This document shows positions 1 through 13,700 of a stretch of 64,000 nucleotides of DNA, piece after piece. A program made the position numbers and the translations under genes. Numbering within the stretch: position 1 is the first letter of the stretch; each line of letters opens with the position of its first letter. The stretch is from Dermatemys mawii (Eukaryota > Chordata > Testudines > Dermatemydidae), in NCBI GenBank assembly GCA_007922305.1, contig ML677342.1, forward strand, positions 1,193,355-1,257,354, in the 5' to 3' direction. A model generated the notes under the pieces. It did no database searches, had not been told where the DNA came from, and saw only the letters and a program-made list of their open reading frames with translations.

Positions 1-124
1 TCAGAAAGACATGGTCTGATATTCTGGTGAAAGAGGCAGAATGTTTGATAAACTGAATTTGGACATGAGAACTCAGACTGTAAAGTGATGTGCACCTTTG
101 AAATACCTTAGGTAGTTAGGAAGG

Positions 125-320
125 ATCCAGAAACTCTTGCATTTTAATCTCTGCTCTGCTGCTACTTTCTGTGTAACTTTCAGAAAGTCACTCCCTGGTT
201 TAGTTTCCCTGTCTGTAAAATAGATCTAATGATACTCAATGCTCATCTGTATCTTGTACAGATTATTTATTACTGTTCTGTTTGTTATATATTGATTTGA
301 AAAGGTAAAGTGCTAAGTAC
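125..320 (+). repeat. MIR-like core SINE, diverged
   Basis: The order of features follows the MIR consensus on the + strand: a 'ctctgctgctactttctgtg' stretch like the MIR core, then 'gtcactccctggtttagttt', 'ctgtctgtaaaatagatcta' and finally 'aaagtgctaagtactatgta'. Divergence is high, as expected for an old amniote SINE, and the tRNA-like head is not clear. The family is assigned by recognition of word order, not by alignment. Confidence 0.55.
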
Positions 321-1680
321 TATGTACCCATTCCATTAAAATCTTGATGGAGGTAGTTCTCTCAAGGTGAAATTCACAGCTGTACAGAGGTCTTATACAA
401 GATCTTGCACTCCACTGAAGCCCTATAATCTTTAGGGAAGGGAGAAAGGGAAACAGTTGCGTGGAGGAGGGCATAAGGCCTATGTAATGTGGGCTCCCTG
501 CACAGAGGGAACACACACCAAATAAGATGGCATGGAGAGGGCTGTGGGGGCCTGGCCAAGGGAGTATCTACATGAATTCAGAGATTCACATATAGGGAGT
601 GGTCGGGAGAGAGGGGAACAAATATTATTCCAGCCTGGAATAGTGAGTGTGGAAGGTTAGGTTTTAATGCTGCAACACAATCTCGGTGGTAGTGTGCAGA
701 ATTCTGTCCCATTCAGCTTCCACAGAGTTCTTCCAAAGAGTCCAAATTTCATATTTAAAGGATGTTGATGTGACTGAGGACAGTTCTGTAAGAAACAGTG
801 TTTGATCAAGGAAATAATTATTTTAGATTAATTAACAATGAGTTAAGCATGTGTTGTAGAAATTTGGAAATTTCTCAGTTGTTTTACTTTCCATTGGAAA
901 TTAATTGTATACTCTAAAATACGATGAAATGAGTCAGTGATCTACTGTGTGCACTACTCCATTTTAATTTGTGGGCATTCAGAAGAATAAAATGCTCAAA
1001 ATATATAGAAGAGGCCTTGGTATGTCCAGTTTTGAGTTCTGGACTACCCATCATACAATAGATAGGGTTACAACACTTACAAATAGAGGCATTTGAGTCA
1101 CTGATTATGGACAGAAGTAAACTACAAAATAGTGCTTTATAAGTCATATGTGTTCTGAGAATGAGAGGTATAAAACTTCGAAAGAAGACTCAAAATACAA
1201 TAAGTATCTGGTTTTTAGTCTTGAATATTGTGATATTATTGATTTGTTTCATTTAGCTGCATTAACACCTGGTTAGCAAATAACAAAGAAAAACATGTTA
1301 ACTGAATGATGTATACTTACTAACATAAAGGTAGTGCATGGTAAAATAAGATGAATACATTTTTTGATGCAACTAGGTATGGACCAAATGCAATAAAGAT
1401 TTAGAAGGCAGTAGTCAGAAAAAGAAACTTGAGGTTTATTGTTTTATAGCTCTAATATCCATTAAAAATTAGTAACATAGCAGGTAACTATGGGTAAGTG
1501 TAAAGTGAATGTTTTGAAATAAATAGCAGTTGGGTGACTTGGGATGACAGGGCTCTAGATAAGGGTATGTGTTTGTCAATATAGCCTACATGTTTTACAG
1601 ACTCCTCAGGGAACAGGGGAAGATACAATTTCACCTTTTCTGTGCCAAAACATTTTAATTATATCTTCTTCCAAGTACAG

Positions 1681-1810
1681 CGGTTCAGTAACCAAGGAGC
1701 TGACATTGATGCATGTGTTGATAAAGCTGCAAACATTCAAAATGAGATTAACAAAGATTTTGAGGAAAGGGTGACAGCTAATTTTGCACAGTATTCTGCA
1801 TCTAATTCAG
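1681..1810 (+). other. Exon-like ORF of unknown identity
   Basis: A 130-base open segment sits between a pyrimidine-rich acceptor ('cttcttccaagtacag' ending at 1680) and a strong donor (CAG|GTCAGT at 1810/1811). It encodes 43 codons rich in Asp, Glu, Asn, Lys and Ala, in a helix-like pattern (around ADIDACVDKAANIQNEINKD), with one Cys and no low complexity. It looks more protein-like than the chance ORFs around it. I do not recognise the family. Read in this frame it starts in phase 0 but ends in phase 1, so splicing it to the ARB2A exon at 7534 would shift frame. It could be a cryptic or poison exon, an exon of a nested gene, or a remnant of a retrocopy or transposon. Confidence 0.35.
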
Positions 1811-4800
1811 GTCAGTGTAATGATAGAATATTTTATAACCGTTGTGTCATCCAAAGGGACTTTTATGATGTTTTGTTTTTGTATTTGTGTGTATGAAAAG
1901 TAAAGTTCTAACATATCTTTCAAACAAGTTATAACTTTTTATTGAACATCAATTGATTATATCCGTAAGTATTTTGAAAGAAGAAAATTTGCAGTTAGAG
2001 GTAATTTTATACATGAATCAGCCTTCATCAGATAATCGTGTACTTTTGTCTAATCCACCTTGAAAATACTAACTTCAAGATGTGTAACAGAACCAAACCA
2101 AATATTAAGAACCAAGTAAGATTGCCTGGTACATGCAAGAAGATCGATCAGAGAAAGTAATATTGTGTATTTAAATAATCAAACTGTAGTTTCTTTATGT
2201 TGTGTAAGACCTTCTGAGAACATTTCTGTATTTCTGTTCTATTCTCCTCTTTATTTGAAGGCAGCTGACATTCTTCTTTCACTTTTCTTTTTGTTTGTGA
2301 AATTTTCTTTTTTTTATCCACTCACTTCTCCATCTGCTTTCACTTTTGTTTGCTTGGGCCGTCTCTCATCCCAACTTGATAATGAGGAATGCGGTGTGAC
2401 CCTGACCTCTATCAGCCCATGCATGACCTTCTGACTCCCCCACATAACCTTTGACCTTCTCTTTGACAGCTTGATTAATTACCCTGTGTTATGATTTATG
2501 AGTAAGTGCTATGTAAAAATAATAGACAACAGGTGGTCCTCTAAAAACTTTTTGTGGCATGTTTTCTTTTCCTGCCTAACTTGATGAGGTATTTTAAGTT
2601 GGGAACTTACTGGGACAATGTATGTTTGGCAGTAACACAGCATTTTTAGACACTTGGACACAGTACTGGAATCCAGGGAGCTAAGAGTTGAGGTGTAGCT
2701 CGGATGAAAATATCACAAAGTGTTAGCAGGGTGCAGTTGCCAAAATGCACATTGGGTGGAAACACAAAACGGAGTCAACTGACATTTCAGGCGTTTCAGT
2801 CTCAGGTCACGTCTTGAGAAAATTACTCAAATAATGGAAGGGGCATTTTTCAAGCTGAGCTGCATCTCCAACAGCTATGTTTACTTTAACGCTTCACTAG
2901 TGACTTCTGATTGGTTGTCATGACCTCATCCCACTGTTGCACCTAGGATGTTGTAACAGTGACATATATGTACCTTTCTCATGAAAAAGATGGGAAATAA
3001 ACAGAACATACATCTTTCAAAAAGATGAATGGACATTGCTATGTCCATTTTAACCATGGGCAAATTTAGTTTACAGACCTAAACACTTTCAGTTGCATTT
3101 CCCTTGAGGATTAGCTCTGATCTTGTTGCAAACAGTCTAAACAGAATTCTGAACTTGAAAAATCAGATTGATAAAGCTTAGGAAAATGATCTCTTATAGA
3201 TCCTTACTTACAGGCCAAAAAGATAGTTACATAGGTCAAGGGATTCCACTCTAGCCCCTGACCTCTCTGGTCACATATGGCATCCCATTTTGGTGGATTA
3301 ATACACAGGGCTGAATGCTTTCAGCTCATTATTCATTTAGCCAGCCACAAGAGGTTTGAAAAGATTCAGAATTTGCCTCAAATATTTTAAATTGCCTTTG
3401 ACCTTACTATTACTGACTAACAGGGTAAATTAACTTGGATATAACTTCAGTTTCAAACATCTTGTGTAAAGTTCCAATAAAGGACAGAAGTATCATCCCA
3501 TTTCATACTGCTGAATTTTAGCGACTAGTGCACTTCTGTAGACTTTTATTACCAAGCTTTCTTATTTATGATTTTTGTGCTTTCCAACACCTGTCTGCTT
3601 TCCCATTAGCAATCATCTGTTGGATAAAACATAAGTGAGCTATTATATATTTGTAACTCTATTTATAGATTTGAAACCGAGCTTGTATGCAGTACTCTTT
3701 TACAATTCTTAAACCTCAGGGAGCAGTTAGTTGAATGGACTATAACTTACCTTTCTGAAGCAATAGTATTTGGGGAAATATCTATTAATATGCTGGCAAT
3801 TTAAGCCTACGTACTTTACTCTGAAAGAGAAACTACAATTACATGCATTGAACTAATCATTTAAATGTGATGAATTAAACGAGGAAGTTTACTTTTATCA
3901 GTATCTGTCTTGATTATCACATCTAGTCACAGATGTCTTATGTAAACAAACATGGAGATAATTAACTACAATACATATATTTCTTCTCTCAGAGAAAAGG
4001 TAGTACATTAGGATTGGTTTGTAACAGTCCGATGAAGAACTGGGGGGATTATTCTGTTTTGAGCAGAAAAAAATTAGACCAATCTAATTACAAATGCTTA
4101 AAATATAGCAGTTTACAAAGTATAACTTTTGTAGTGTAAAATAACTTTGCAACAGCAGAGCAGTTTCTTCATTTGTACATAGCAGATAAATAGAGAAAAG
4201 CTACTTTGACGTTATACACATGAATAACATTTCTAACTTTTTACAGATAAACACAGCTTTAAGTTCTCCTAGAAACATGTATTTATGTAACGGAAGACTT
4301 CATGTCCAATTTTTAATAACTCTACATATGCATCTAGGCTGAAAGCGAGATTAGTGTTTGCCTCTCTATTGATATTACAGTAAATGCGGGTTACACTTCT
4401 GAACAGGCTTTTTATAGAAAATAATTTTAAATAGTAGTTGTCCATCTTTGTTAAACAGACATTAATGATTTGTGATAAACTTTACTCTGTATTAGTAGTA
4501 GTTGATAAAGAATATTTTCAGTTTCTTAAACTACATGAACTTCTGTTCAACTCTGCATTGACGTTACCATGTGTAGCCCCACAGATACTTACAAGTCAGT
4601 GGAGCATTTGGCTGTTTGTCTCTACTCATAATTTTCTGACTGTACTTTGTTTTAAATTTTAGTAAGTTTGATACTGCAAATGCGTGCTACTTTTATATAA
4701 TTTTTCCAGACATTGATGGATCCTAAGAAACACATTGTTTTTATAGGTCAGCAGCATGAGGGAGGCCTTTTACGTAAAGATGAGGATTCGTTTTTGATTA

Positions 4801-5124
4801 TATACATTTGTATGGTGTAGTACAGCCTGATAGAGGTTAAATTCTGGTGCAGTTATAGATGCTACATTGTATATCCATATTGTTTCATATGAATGAGTAT
4901 AGTATGTTAGCTTAAATTGTCTTGTTCATGCCATTGTTTGTGTCTTACAACTTGGGCTGAAGAGATTATGAAAGAAAAATAGAAAACACAGAATGAAAAC
5001 GTGACTTCTGATAAAACAAAATTAAAATCTTTTTATAACAGTAAGTTTTGAGACTTATTTGGCAGATTATGCTCAGACTTAGTTATTTTAGTGCTGCCCT
5101 AAGGAAAAGGCTGTTTGAAAAAGT

Positions 5125-5147
5125 AAAAAAAAAAAAAAAAAAAAAAA
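5125..5147 (+). repeat. Poly(A) tract, 23 bases
   Basis: An uninterrupted run of 23 A residues. No recognisable retroposon body lies immediately upstream and no target duplication is evident, so it may be a simple repeat and not an insertion tail. Confidence 0.9.
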
Positions 5148-7533
5148 TGTAAGGGGAGACATCTTAGTCTGTTTAAAATCTAATTGATAAAAATCCTTTA
5201 ATTGATTTACGTAGTAGTGAATTTAAAAGTGGAATCATTTTTCATCTGTTGATGTGTCTGTGAAAAATTGACATTGTGTCCTCATAAAATTGGACAAATG
5301 ACTCATGTAATTTTCAGTTACATAATCAATAACTTAGACAAATTCTGCTTCTTTGAAGATTTATGTGTCTGTTTTGTTGCCAGATTTTAGTGGACATAGA
5401 GTTTCAAATTTCAGTAACACTTATAAAACCACAGTGAATACATGAATTTTGCATTTGGCTTTGTATAGAAAGCAAAAAGAATCAATACACAGAATGTCTG
5501 CACTCTAAATGAACAGATCAAGAAGATGAACAACAAATGAAAGCATTCTGCACTGCAGGCTACAGTCACCAAAGTACTTCATGTAGTTTGTTTTGAAAAC
5601 TTCGTCATTTCTTCGTACCATTTAGCATAGTACAAAAAGTATACTTTCTTATCACTCTCCTAATTCACTAATATTTTTACATAGGTTTACTAAAGCACTA
5701 CTCTATTTTGTGATGGGTTTGTTTTATATTTATAAACTTAAATTCATTTTTAAAAGTTGAAAAAATGTGTTTGTTTATAGTACAGTATATTTTCTTCCTA
5801 ATTGTAGTAGTAATAATAATAATATTGTAATTTATTTACTATTATAATATCCAGTTATGGGATAGCTGCATTTCAAAGCTTCATGGTGGTTTGGTTTTTG
5901 TTGATTTTTCTGCAGGTTTTTTTTTGTTGTTTTTTTTAAAGTTCAGTTCACTCAGAAGAGAGGGCAGGGAAGAAACTTGACAGGAGACCACTTACTCATG
6001 GTACAGAATCTAGTGAGGAGGCAATTTTCTCTTTGGCCTATGGTGACCTTTTTTGACTATGTTCCTTACACCAGAGACAGTGTACTGAATGCCTCTATTT
6101 CACCCTGCTTAGCAGAGTGCAGCAGTGTCCTTTAACTTAGTTTTGGTGGGAGGAGAAGTTATAGCAGAAATTTGAGAAGGGCGTGAAAAGTTGTACAGGC
6201 ACAAGGAAGAGGGGTAGGAACTTCCTTCAAATGTGATTTTAATAACTAGTCAAGTGTGTCCAACTGTAGAAAATCACCAAGTGACAATCTATCTACCTGA
6301 CAGTGATCACAATGTGTTACAAGGTTTTTGAATAGCTATACAGATTAGAATAAAGCAAGACTAAATAAAGTATCTTTTGTTGGTGTAGATTTGGTTTACT
6401 TTGGTCAGCTAGGTATGTAGACTTGTTTGATCTTCTCACTTGGCCTGAATGTAAAATTAAAGTTTAACTAAAAAAGGCAGAAATAATGTTGTTTTGATAC
6501 CTAATTAATACAAAATATGTATTATTTATTATTATAAAGTTTTTTTATTAAGGAGTGTTTTATTTTAATCAGACCCCATTCTCTTAACTGTTTGTCCTTC
6601 TCTTCCCTCCTCCCTTTTAAAATGCTTTATTCACAGAAATGTTACTATATTTCATTGATTGTCATAATTTTAAACCTATTTTTAAATTACATAAAAAATA
6701 GCTCTTCCATTGAGAATTTATTTCTGTTACATAACTTTGTGCATTCTTCAACAGTTCCATATCTTGAGGCACAAAAATGTACCACAGATGTTTAAAATAA
6801 TAATCTCCTACACACACAGTTTTTCTTTGGGTTTGCAGAATACAATACATAATTTAATCCCAAAGAAGTTTCAGTGCAGTTTTAAAGTGGTACTTAAAAG
6901 TCATTCTACCCTAACAGAGTTGACTTATAAGCACTACTGCTGAATCAGTGTTGATATTGATTCATGCTTACTGTCGCTATCAGTTTGTCCATCGTATGCT
7001 GGTGGTCAGCTAGACAAAAGGTTGTTACTATTTTAAGCTGTGCTGAATAGTTTCCAGAGATTTTATTTGAAAGATATCCTCTCTTATATGAAAGAGATTT
7101 ACATTCTACTGCAAAAGTTTTATTAGTTGGACATAAACTTTGTTAATCATTATGTAGTGTTCTTATAATAAAGTTTTGTTTTTTAGTTCTAGTAGCTTTC
7201 TGATAAAATCATATAAAATAGCTTTATGTTCATAACTACATACTAACACCAACACATTTTGAAAATTGTTTTTAAAAGGTGAAACAGGCAGGTCTTGTAA
7301 ATATAGATGTAGAAATAGATGTATCCACACACAGATACACATATCAATATATTTCCCCTTGTTACAGAAATGAAACCCTTCAAGTTTCTTAAAGTATTAA
7401 TAAAAAAATAATATACTTTTGTGCAATATGAAATCACTGTAATAAATTTTATTAAGAACAATAAAATAAATTGAAAGCAATTTCCAGGATTAAATCTTTC
7501 TGTTAATCTTTTATTTCGTCTTTTCCAAAACAG

Positions 7534-7752
7534 GAAGGCTATGGAGTAATAGTACTGAATCCCAATGAGAACTACATTGAAGTGGAAAAGACAAAAGCCC
7601 AAGTACAGCTGTCCTCTGATAGCTCAGATGAACCTGCAGAAAAGAGAGAAAGAAAAGATAAAATCCAAAAAGAAACAAAGAAGCGACGTGACTTCTACGA
7701 AAAGTATCGGAACCCGCAAAAAGAAAAAGAAACTGTGCAGTTGTATATTAGA
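7534..7752 (+). CDS. ARB2A: ARB2A (FAM172A) internal coding exon, 73 codons
   Basis: This exon starts after 'ttttccaaaacag' and ends at AGA|GTAAGT, giving 219 bases in phase 0 at both ends. The peptide begins [19 protein letters not shown], which I recognise as the central part of ARB2A/FAM172A. It continues with a serine/acid stretch ([17 protein letters not shown]) and a strongly basic run (KETKKRR, residues about 49-55), and closes with [11 protein letters not shown]...QLYIR. The opening hydrophobic strand belongs to the Arb2 alpha/beta-hydrolase-like fold. The charged insert is plausibly exposed and the basic cluster could serve as a nuclear localisation signal (inference). The family is the metazoan counterpart of fission yeast Arb2, and mammalian FAM172A has been linked to cotranscriptional RNA processing and AGO2. 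No stop or frameshift is present, so the exon looks functional. The next coding exon begins 40.5 kb downstream in matching phase. Confidence 0.93.
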
Positions 7753-9654
7753 GTAAGTTTGTTTTAGTTTAATTTGCCCGTACTGAATACTAAGTTATGT
7801 GCAGAAGTATTTTATATTTAGTATACACATTTACATTAATAATGGCTATGCATTTTTTTTAAAAAATATATGGACATACTACTCATTTATGTCTTAAAGA
7901 ATTCATTTAAAGTGAGTGACTCATTCTTGTATTGATATTTTTTGTCATGTATTGAATGGGAAGTTTTGGAAGAGCTGCAAATATTGTTTTCTGTTTTCAA
8001 GGAGGAACTTCAAATATAAACCTCAAAGGAACATACTATGTATTACAAACATTGATTTAAAGAAGACTTTGTGAAATGTTTTATAAGTAGATGTACACAT
8101 AAAAAACACCTAATACAGCTTAGGTAACATATTAGCTACACAACATGTCGTGCATATATTTACAGCATATATTGTTGTATTGTACTTGGGAGGCAGTAGT
8201 TATAGTCTAATAATTTTTAATATATTACCTGCTGAATTAATAATGTATTGTGCAAAATACTGGTGTTCATCTTGTGTGGTAGCAGTTTTACCCTATAATG
8301 TATTGTTTTCATATGAGCAGCCGTCCATTGTATTTACGCTAAGCTTCTGAAGGCAGATAAAGGGAGAGAGTTATTAATATCTTAATAAATATTTAAGCTA
8401 GAATAGTTCAAGAATGGTGTAATGAGGAAACTCTGTCCCTTGCTCTTTTCTTACTCAGTGAACCTTTGCACTTTGTAATGCTAGCAGCATGGGATCGTTA
8501 TAACAGTGCTACCCAAGGATTTCTAATTCTGCAGGGGGCACAAACAATATTATTTGCACTTTGACACATTCTCCTTCATATACATACTATGCATTATACA
8601 TTCTAGACAGAGTCATGCAATTTTCAGGGCCCTTATTATGAAAGTTAGCATTTTTATTCAACATTAAAACATGTCAGAAATGCCACAGTACGGTTAAAAC
8701 AGTAAGAATTTACATGTCATTCTGGTGTGAAATAGAGAAACATCCAACAAAATATATGTTAGAATAATTTTAATTTTTAACATGTTCTTAATTGTGCTTT
8801 AGTATAACAGTGATTTATATCTGCCTAGTTAAAAATTTCATATACTTGGCTTGTGAGAAGCATTAACAAACATAAAAATGTATACCTTTTCAGGAAATAA
8901 ACTCTTCTCATCAGTATAGAAACAATAAGAACCTTTACAGATGTACGTAGAAAGTGACCAGAAGGGCACTGCTTTTTCTGAACTGTACCAGTCTGCAGAC
9001 CAGCCAATCCCAGCCTTTGAGAGAGGCAGCCTTATTCACAAAATGGCGGCATGCACTGGTCGGGCCAGTTCTTAAGCCTTACCCCAGCAATCCAGTGCTG
9101 GTGTTGGGACTAAACATTAGTTTTCAGTGCCAGTGATCCTTTCACATTTCTTTCCCGTCTATGGTATATTTCTGCTTGTGGCTATTTTGCTTGATAGAAC
9201 ACACACAGTGGTTTCATGAAGCCCTAAGAACACGTAAAATGCAAGTGTTTGTGCTGTTCTCTTTTTCCAGTGAAGACTTATTTCAAAGCTGAGTACTGAA
9301 ATTCCCTTTTTTTAAAGCATGGAAAGTAACAGCACAAGTCTTCATATGCAATGTACATTGTGGGCCCAGTTCTGTGCCTACTTAATTCACTGGGAGCAGG
9401 ATAGACCAAAAGTATGCAAATGTGACCTGATGGTGTTGGCTCTGAAATCTGAAAGATTACTTCACAATTTCATCAGTAGGCACCAATACAGAGTCTTGTG
9501 AAAAGAGGTAAAAGCACCTCTGGATTATTACATGCCTAAACAAACAATATCAATTCACTTGCCTACCAGCCTCGAAAGAAAACTGAATGATCGTTAGCAA
9601 TAAAGAGCACTGTTTATTCTATGGGGACCTCTAAAATACTATAGGGTGGTGATG

Positions 9655-9830
9655 TACTTCCACAGCACATATCAAAACATTTTTACAGACCTTAATTAAG
9701 CTTTATATCACCCGTGTAAGGCAGGTAAGCATTGTTATATCTATTTTGCCATTGGGTAAACTGTCACAGAGAGAGTCAAACTGTCAGAGAGAGAGGAAAG
9801 ATCCAAGATTAGTAAAGAAATAGAATTTTT
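9655..9830 (+). repeat. Old interspersed repeat ('cattttacagatggg' family)
   Basis: A diverged copy of a dispersed amniote repeat. Its word order is an 'aaaacatttttacagacctt' start, 'taaggcaggtaagcattgtt', 'ctattttgccattgggtaaact' and a 'gtcacagagaga' end. Related copies or fragments lie near 12350, 22420, 33340, 42190 and 47280. The family name is uncertain; it is MIR/L3-like. Confidence 0.45.
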
Positions 9831-10005
9831 TCACACTAGCCCTGGTAAATAAGTTTACTGAAATACAAACAGGTGTAAAAAGCAAAGACACATATCTGTT
9901 GTTGAAGGAAAATATGTTTATGCCAAATGCATTGGCAACCTTGATGAAGAACTGTTAATTAGTGGGACTAAACAACCTCAATTGTGATCTCTGGGTCGCT
10001 TAGAC

Positions 10006-10216
10006 TGGTGGTTTTCAACCTTTTTTCATTTGTGGACCCCTAAAAAATCTGAAATCGAGGTGTGCACCCCTTTGAAAACTTAAACACAGTCTGGGGATGC
10101 CCTGTGGACCACAGGTTGAAAATTACTATTCTATAGTAACAATAACCTTTCATGGATACCTTAGACATAGATTGTGGACCCCTAGGGGTCTGCGGATCAC
10201 AGGTTGAAAACCACTG
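10006..10216 (+). mobile_element. hAT-type MITE with inverted ends and near-perfect 8-bp target duplication
   Basis: The element is 211 bases. Its left end reads TGGTGGTTTTCAACC and its right end AGGTTGAAAACCACTG, which are inverted repeats of each other apart from terminal differences. The flanks are gcttagac on the left (9998-10005) and gcttagat on the right (10217-10224), a 7-of-8 match to an 8-bp target duplication. That length is characteristic of hAT transposition. Internally there is a second pair of 'gtggacccct'/'gtggaccacagg' words, and no coding capacity. It was mobilised in trans by some hAT transposase. Orientation is arbitrary. Confidence 0.85.
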
Positions 10217-12344
10217 GCTTAGATCTACAGTGGCCTGATGAATAAGTGTTGGTTGAACAAATTAAAGCTGTCTGATGATTTAACTTGCATAACCAGTATT
10301 CCTAAGATCTGGGGGGAAAATAACTTTGTTATTTGAGCAAATTTCTTTCCCCACTTCTTTTTAAAATGAACATTTCCTTCAAGTATTTTCTAATTTTTAT
10401 TTCAAATAATGCAAATATGCAAAATTCATGGGCATAAGTAAAAGCAGAGACCTAAACATTTAAGATTATCACAAAGTATAAAATATTTTTCTTACCGGAT
10501 GAATACAGATAGAATGACTAACCAGCAGATTGTGCACTACATTAAGAGTAGAGCATGAGAGATCAAAGTACTTATTGTTTCATGCTGTAAGTTTCCTTAA
10601 CTATGAAATAATGTACTCGCTGGCATACATTATAGCTTGTTAAGGGGATTGATTTGGTCTGGGCAATAAACATCATGTCAGACATTATGGCAGGAAAACC
10701 TGCTTAATATGTTTTGTAATAAGACAGAATTTTTTGTTCTTGAAAACATCTGCCAACTGAATTCAAGAGTGAAGACAGAAAATGTCATCAATTTAGTAAT
10801 AATCCTATAAATTTAGGATTTTTTCAGCAACCCAAACCAAGGCAAAAACTCCCTGATGATCTGCATTGACTGTAATACTTTGTAAAATGATAAAACAAAG
10901 ACATTTTACTTTCATATAATGTGTTAATTAATGCATAGTGAATTTTAATATTCTTACTGATCAGATTTTAACAAGCATATTGCCAACAGATCATTTTTTT
11001 AGAAGCATCTGTTTTTTAATGTGTTGGATTGAAAATTGAGTCAAATAGCTAAATATGTACATACATACTTTTAAAAAACATATTTCCACCCCCTGCGTAT
11101 AGGCTTACTATTTTTCTTAGACCACCAGAGGCTGCTGCTGTACATATTGGCTAATGCTTCCCCAGAAAGTTAGTACCCCAGCATTCATTAATTGCTGAGA
11201 TAAACTCAGAATGTGTTGGCCCCTTGCACAGCCTTTGTCTATGCAAATGGAATATAGGCTTAAATGTGACATCATTTCCTCCATCTCCCACTCTCTGCAG
11301 ATTTCAACACTGAAAGTGTCTGTTCTGTGTTGAAAGACACTCATAAATGTAAGTCAGTAGTCAGCCCATGCTAAATATCGTACCCGACATAAGTACGTTT
11401 GCTGCCATGGATCATAAAACATTATTATAGGATACATGATGCACACACACACACTTTTACAACAGTATTACAATTTGCAGTAGTATTCTGTATTATTGAT
11501 TCATCCATTATGCTTTGATGATGCTTATTTTTTATTCATTATTTAGTATTTCTTCCTTTTCTTAAAGAGTTTAAACTGACAAATATTTGATAATCAGTCA
11601 AAATATATTACCAAAGGAAGGAATGTATGTGTTTGGTAAATTTAAGCAAACTGATTTTTTCTATGGGCCTGGACAAATAAAACAGCATATACCAATATTT
11701 AGAATAAAAGTGGTAAAAAGACAGCAACTTTATTAATATAAAGTAAACACTTCAACCACTACAAATGAATGCCAGCAAGCAGAAAACCCTTGCAGGTAAT
11801 TGGGAAAGGGCATGCTATTGCTGCTCATTGTTCTACGAGAATGGCATAACACGTCACCAGCCACAAAGACATAAGTGCTTGTGAATACTGATATTTAAAA
11901 GACCGTTGAGGAATTGGGCCCTTTTGTGGACAAACTCTCGTCAGTTCCTACTGGTGATATTAATTTCTTCTCTGTGGAAGGAAAGAAGGCCCTGATCCGG
12001 TGAAGCACGTAATTATGTATGTAGCTTTATGCACATGAATAGACCTATGAAAGTCAATAATGTATCTTTCATCACAGGCTACTCATGAGCCTACAGCTGC
12101 ATACATGCTTAACTGCTTTCCTCGCCTGGGGTCTGAATTCCCCTGCCTCCCAGCCTTTATTGGGTGTAAGAAGCAAGAAACACCATTCACTAATGTAGCC
12201 TGAAACACTATCTGCCAGGATGAGTAAGCCAAAAACCTGGTGTCTTTAAAAATTATAGGAAAAGATATATATTATTGCAGTGCAGTAATGGAGAACAATT
12301 ACAAATGGAGAACATCTAATGCTCAGTGCAAAACTAACTTTTTT

Positions 12345-12480
12345 CCCAGCAGAAGAGAGACATGCAAGCGCAGGCAAGCAACTCCTGAGAGGTCAAGTGA
12401 CTTGCCCAAGCTTACAAAAGTCTGTGCCAGAGATCAGGCCCAGATCTCTTAAGTCCCACTCCAGTGTCTTAGCCAAAAAC
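12345..12480 (+). repeat. Fragment of the same old repeat family as 9655
   Basis: Contains the typical 3' part: 'gaggtcaagtgacttgccca', 'agcttacaaaagtctgtgcc' and 'cagatctcttaagtccc'. The whole is a diverged form of the tail that follows the 'ggcacagagaggttaagtga' word in this family. No coding potential. Confidence 0.45.
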
Positions 12481-13594
12481 CCATCATTCCTCTTTTATAA
12501 ATGCTTATTGTCAGTGGATTTTGCTTCATGGAAAAGTGTGTGATATGGGGGAAAGGGGAGCATATTGTGAAAACAAATTAGATTAGTGATACTGTATTTA
12601 AATTTTAAAGCCCAAATATTCCCCTCCACTTCAGTGAACCTTCTGCTACTTCTATGGGACAGAAAAGCCCCTCAGTGAAAGGATTTGAAAGAAATTGAAT
12701 ATAAATTGTTGAAGTGTCGTTACCCTTAGGTCCACCATTTAGGAACATTAGGCCTTAAGAGTTTAAAAGAAGAGAAGAAGTATGTGAGTGTACAGACACA
12801 GCTAGCTTTCAGATCCCTACAATAACTTCTTTGTAACTGAAAAAGTTCATAGCAGTTCATTTGGTAGATACCAAGTTTATAAATACATTAAATGAATACT
12901 TAATCAAATTATGTATATTTTAAAATTTTAATAGTATTGAATCATTTATAAATTGGCTGGTTTTTCACATTCCATATCTATTGAAATTATGCTTTTTAAT
13001 AAATATTGATATAGTAAGGGCTCATTCTTACAGCACATCTTGCATTTACTAATCTAGAATAGTTGCACTGGTCCTCTTTCCCCTAAGCAAGAGGGAGATC
13101 AGAAAGGCAGATTATCACAGGAGGAAGATTTTGCATCTCTGGGAGAGTGATACTGACTCCTTATTCTGCAGTTCCCTCTCTTTTGTTCTGCATTTCACAA
13201 GTGCAGCTAATCAAAGAAGAGAAATAAATCGGGGCCATCCAGCTTTTCTGGTTATCAAACACTTCATTTCATGATACTGGCAAACCATGTATTGTTAGAT
13301 CAGGTTCCTAAAATATGAGGCAAGCTGTATGAGCTTCCAAAGGAAAAATCAGCTTGCATCTCTACTCCCACTATGAGTTAGACAGTACTCCTGTTGTTCT
13401 AAAAAATCATCTACTCTTACAGGTCATCCAAGTCATCGTTCCTTTCCCTCAAGATTCAGGCTAAGTAAAACTGGGGACTTAGTGAGCCAGTCATAAAGAA
13501 AACTGGCTCAGCAGAAAGCAGACCCACTCGTTCAAGACAAAGGTGAATAAAATTATTCAAACTTCTTATGTTCAGATAGTGCCGATCTTTGATT

Positions 13595-13700
13595 GTAGAG
13601 GCATAGAAGTTACAGACTGAAAAGACCTTTTAGGTCATTAGTCCATTCCTTTGTCAGTGCATATTGTTCCCTACGGGTATTCTTTATCATTTATCCAATA
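13595..13700 (-). mobile_element. CR1 LINE 3' end fragment, antisense
   Basis: Starts with 'aggcatagaagttacagact', a relative of the short CR1 tail repeat read in reverse, followed by 'aaaagaccttttaggtcatt' and 'agtccattcctttgtcagtg'. This is the usual inverted 3' untranslated end of a CR1 copy. It is 5'-truncated within about 100 bases. Confidence 0.7.

Larger units (their letters stand above)
1..7533 (+). other. ARB2A: ARB2A intron, upstream of first recognised exon
   Basis: This is non-coding sequence before the ARB2A exon at 7534, taken as intron because that exon opens in the middle of the protein behind a splice acceptor. It holds a MIR-like SINE near 125-320, an unidentified exon-like ORF at 1681-1810 and a 23-base A run at 5125-5147. 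In the remaining stretches (320-1680, 1811-5124, 5148-7533) I see only AT-rich sequence with short chance ORFs and no recognisable element. The upstream ARB2A exons are not in the window. Confidence 0.75.

Noticed and set aside
7243..7602. 119-codon minus-strand ORF overlapping the ARB2A exon
   Set aside because: Hydrophobic, low-complexity composition from AT-rich DNA, lying across the intron-exon boundary of a real exon on the other strand. No family resemblance.
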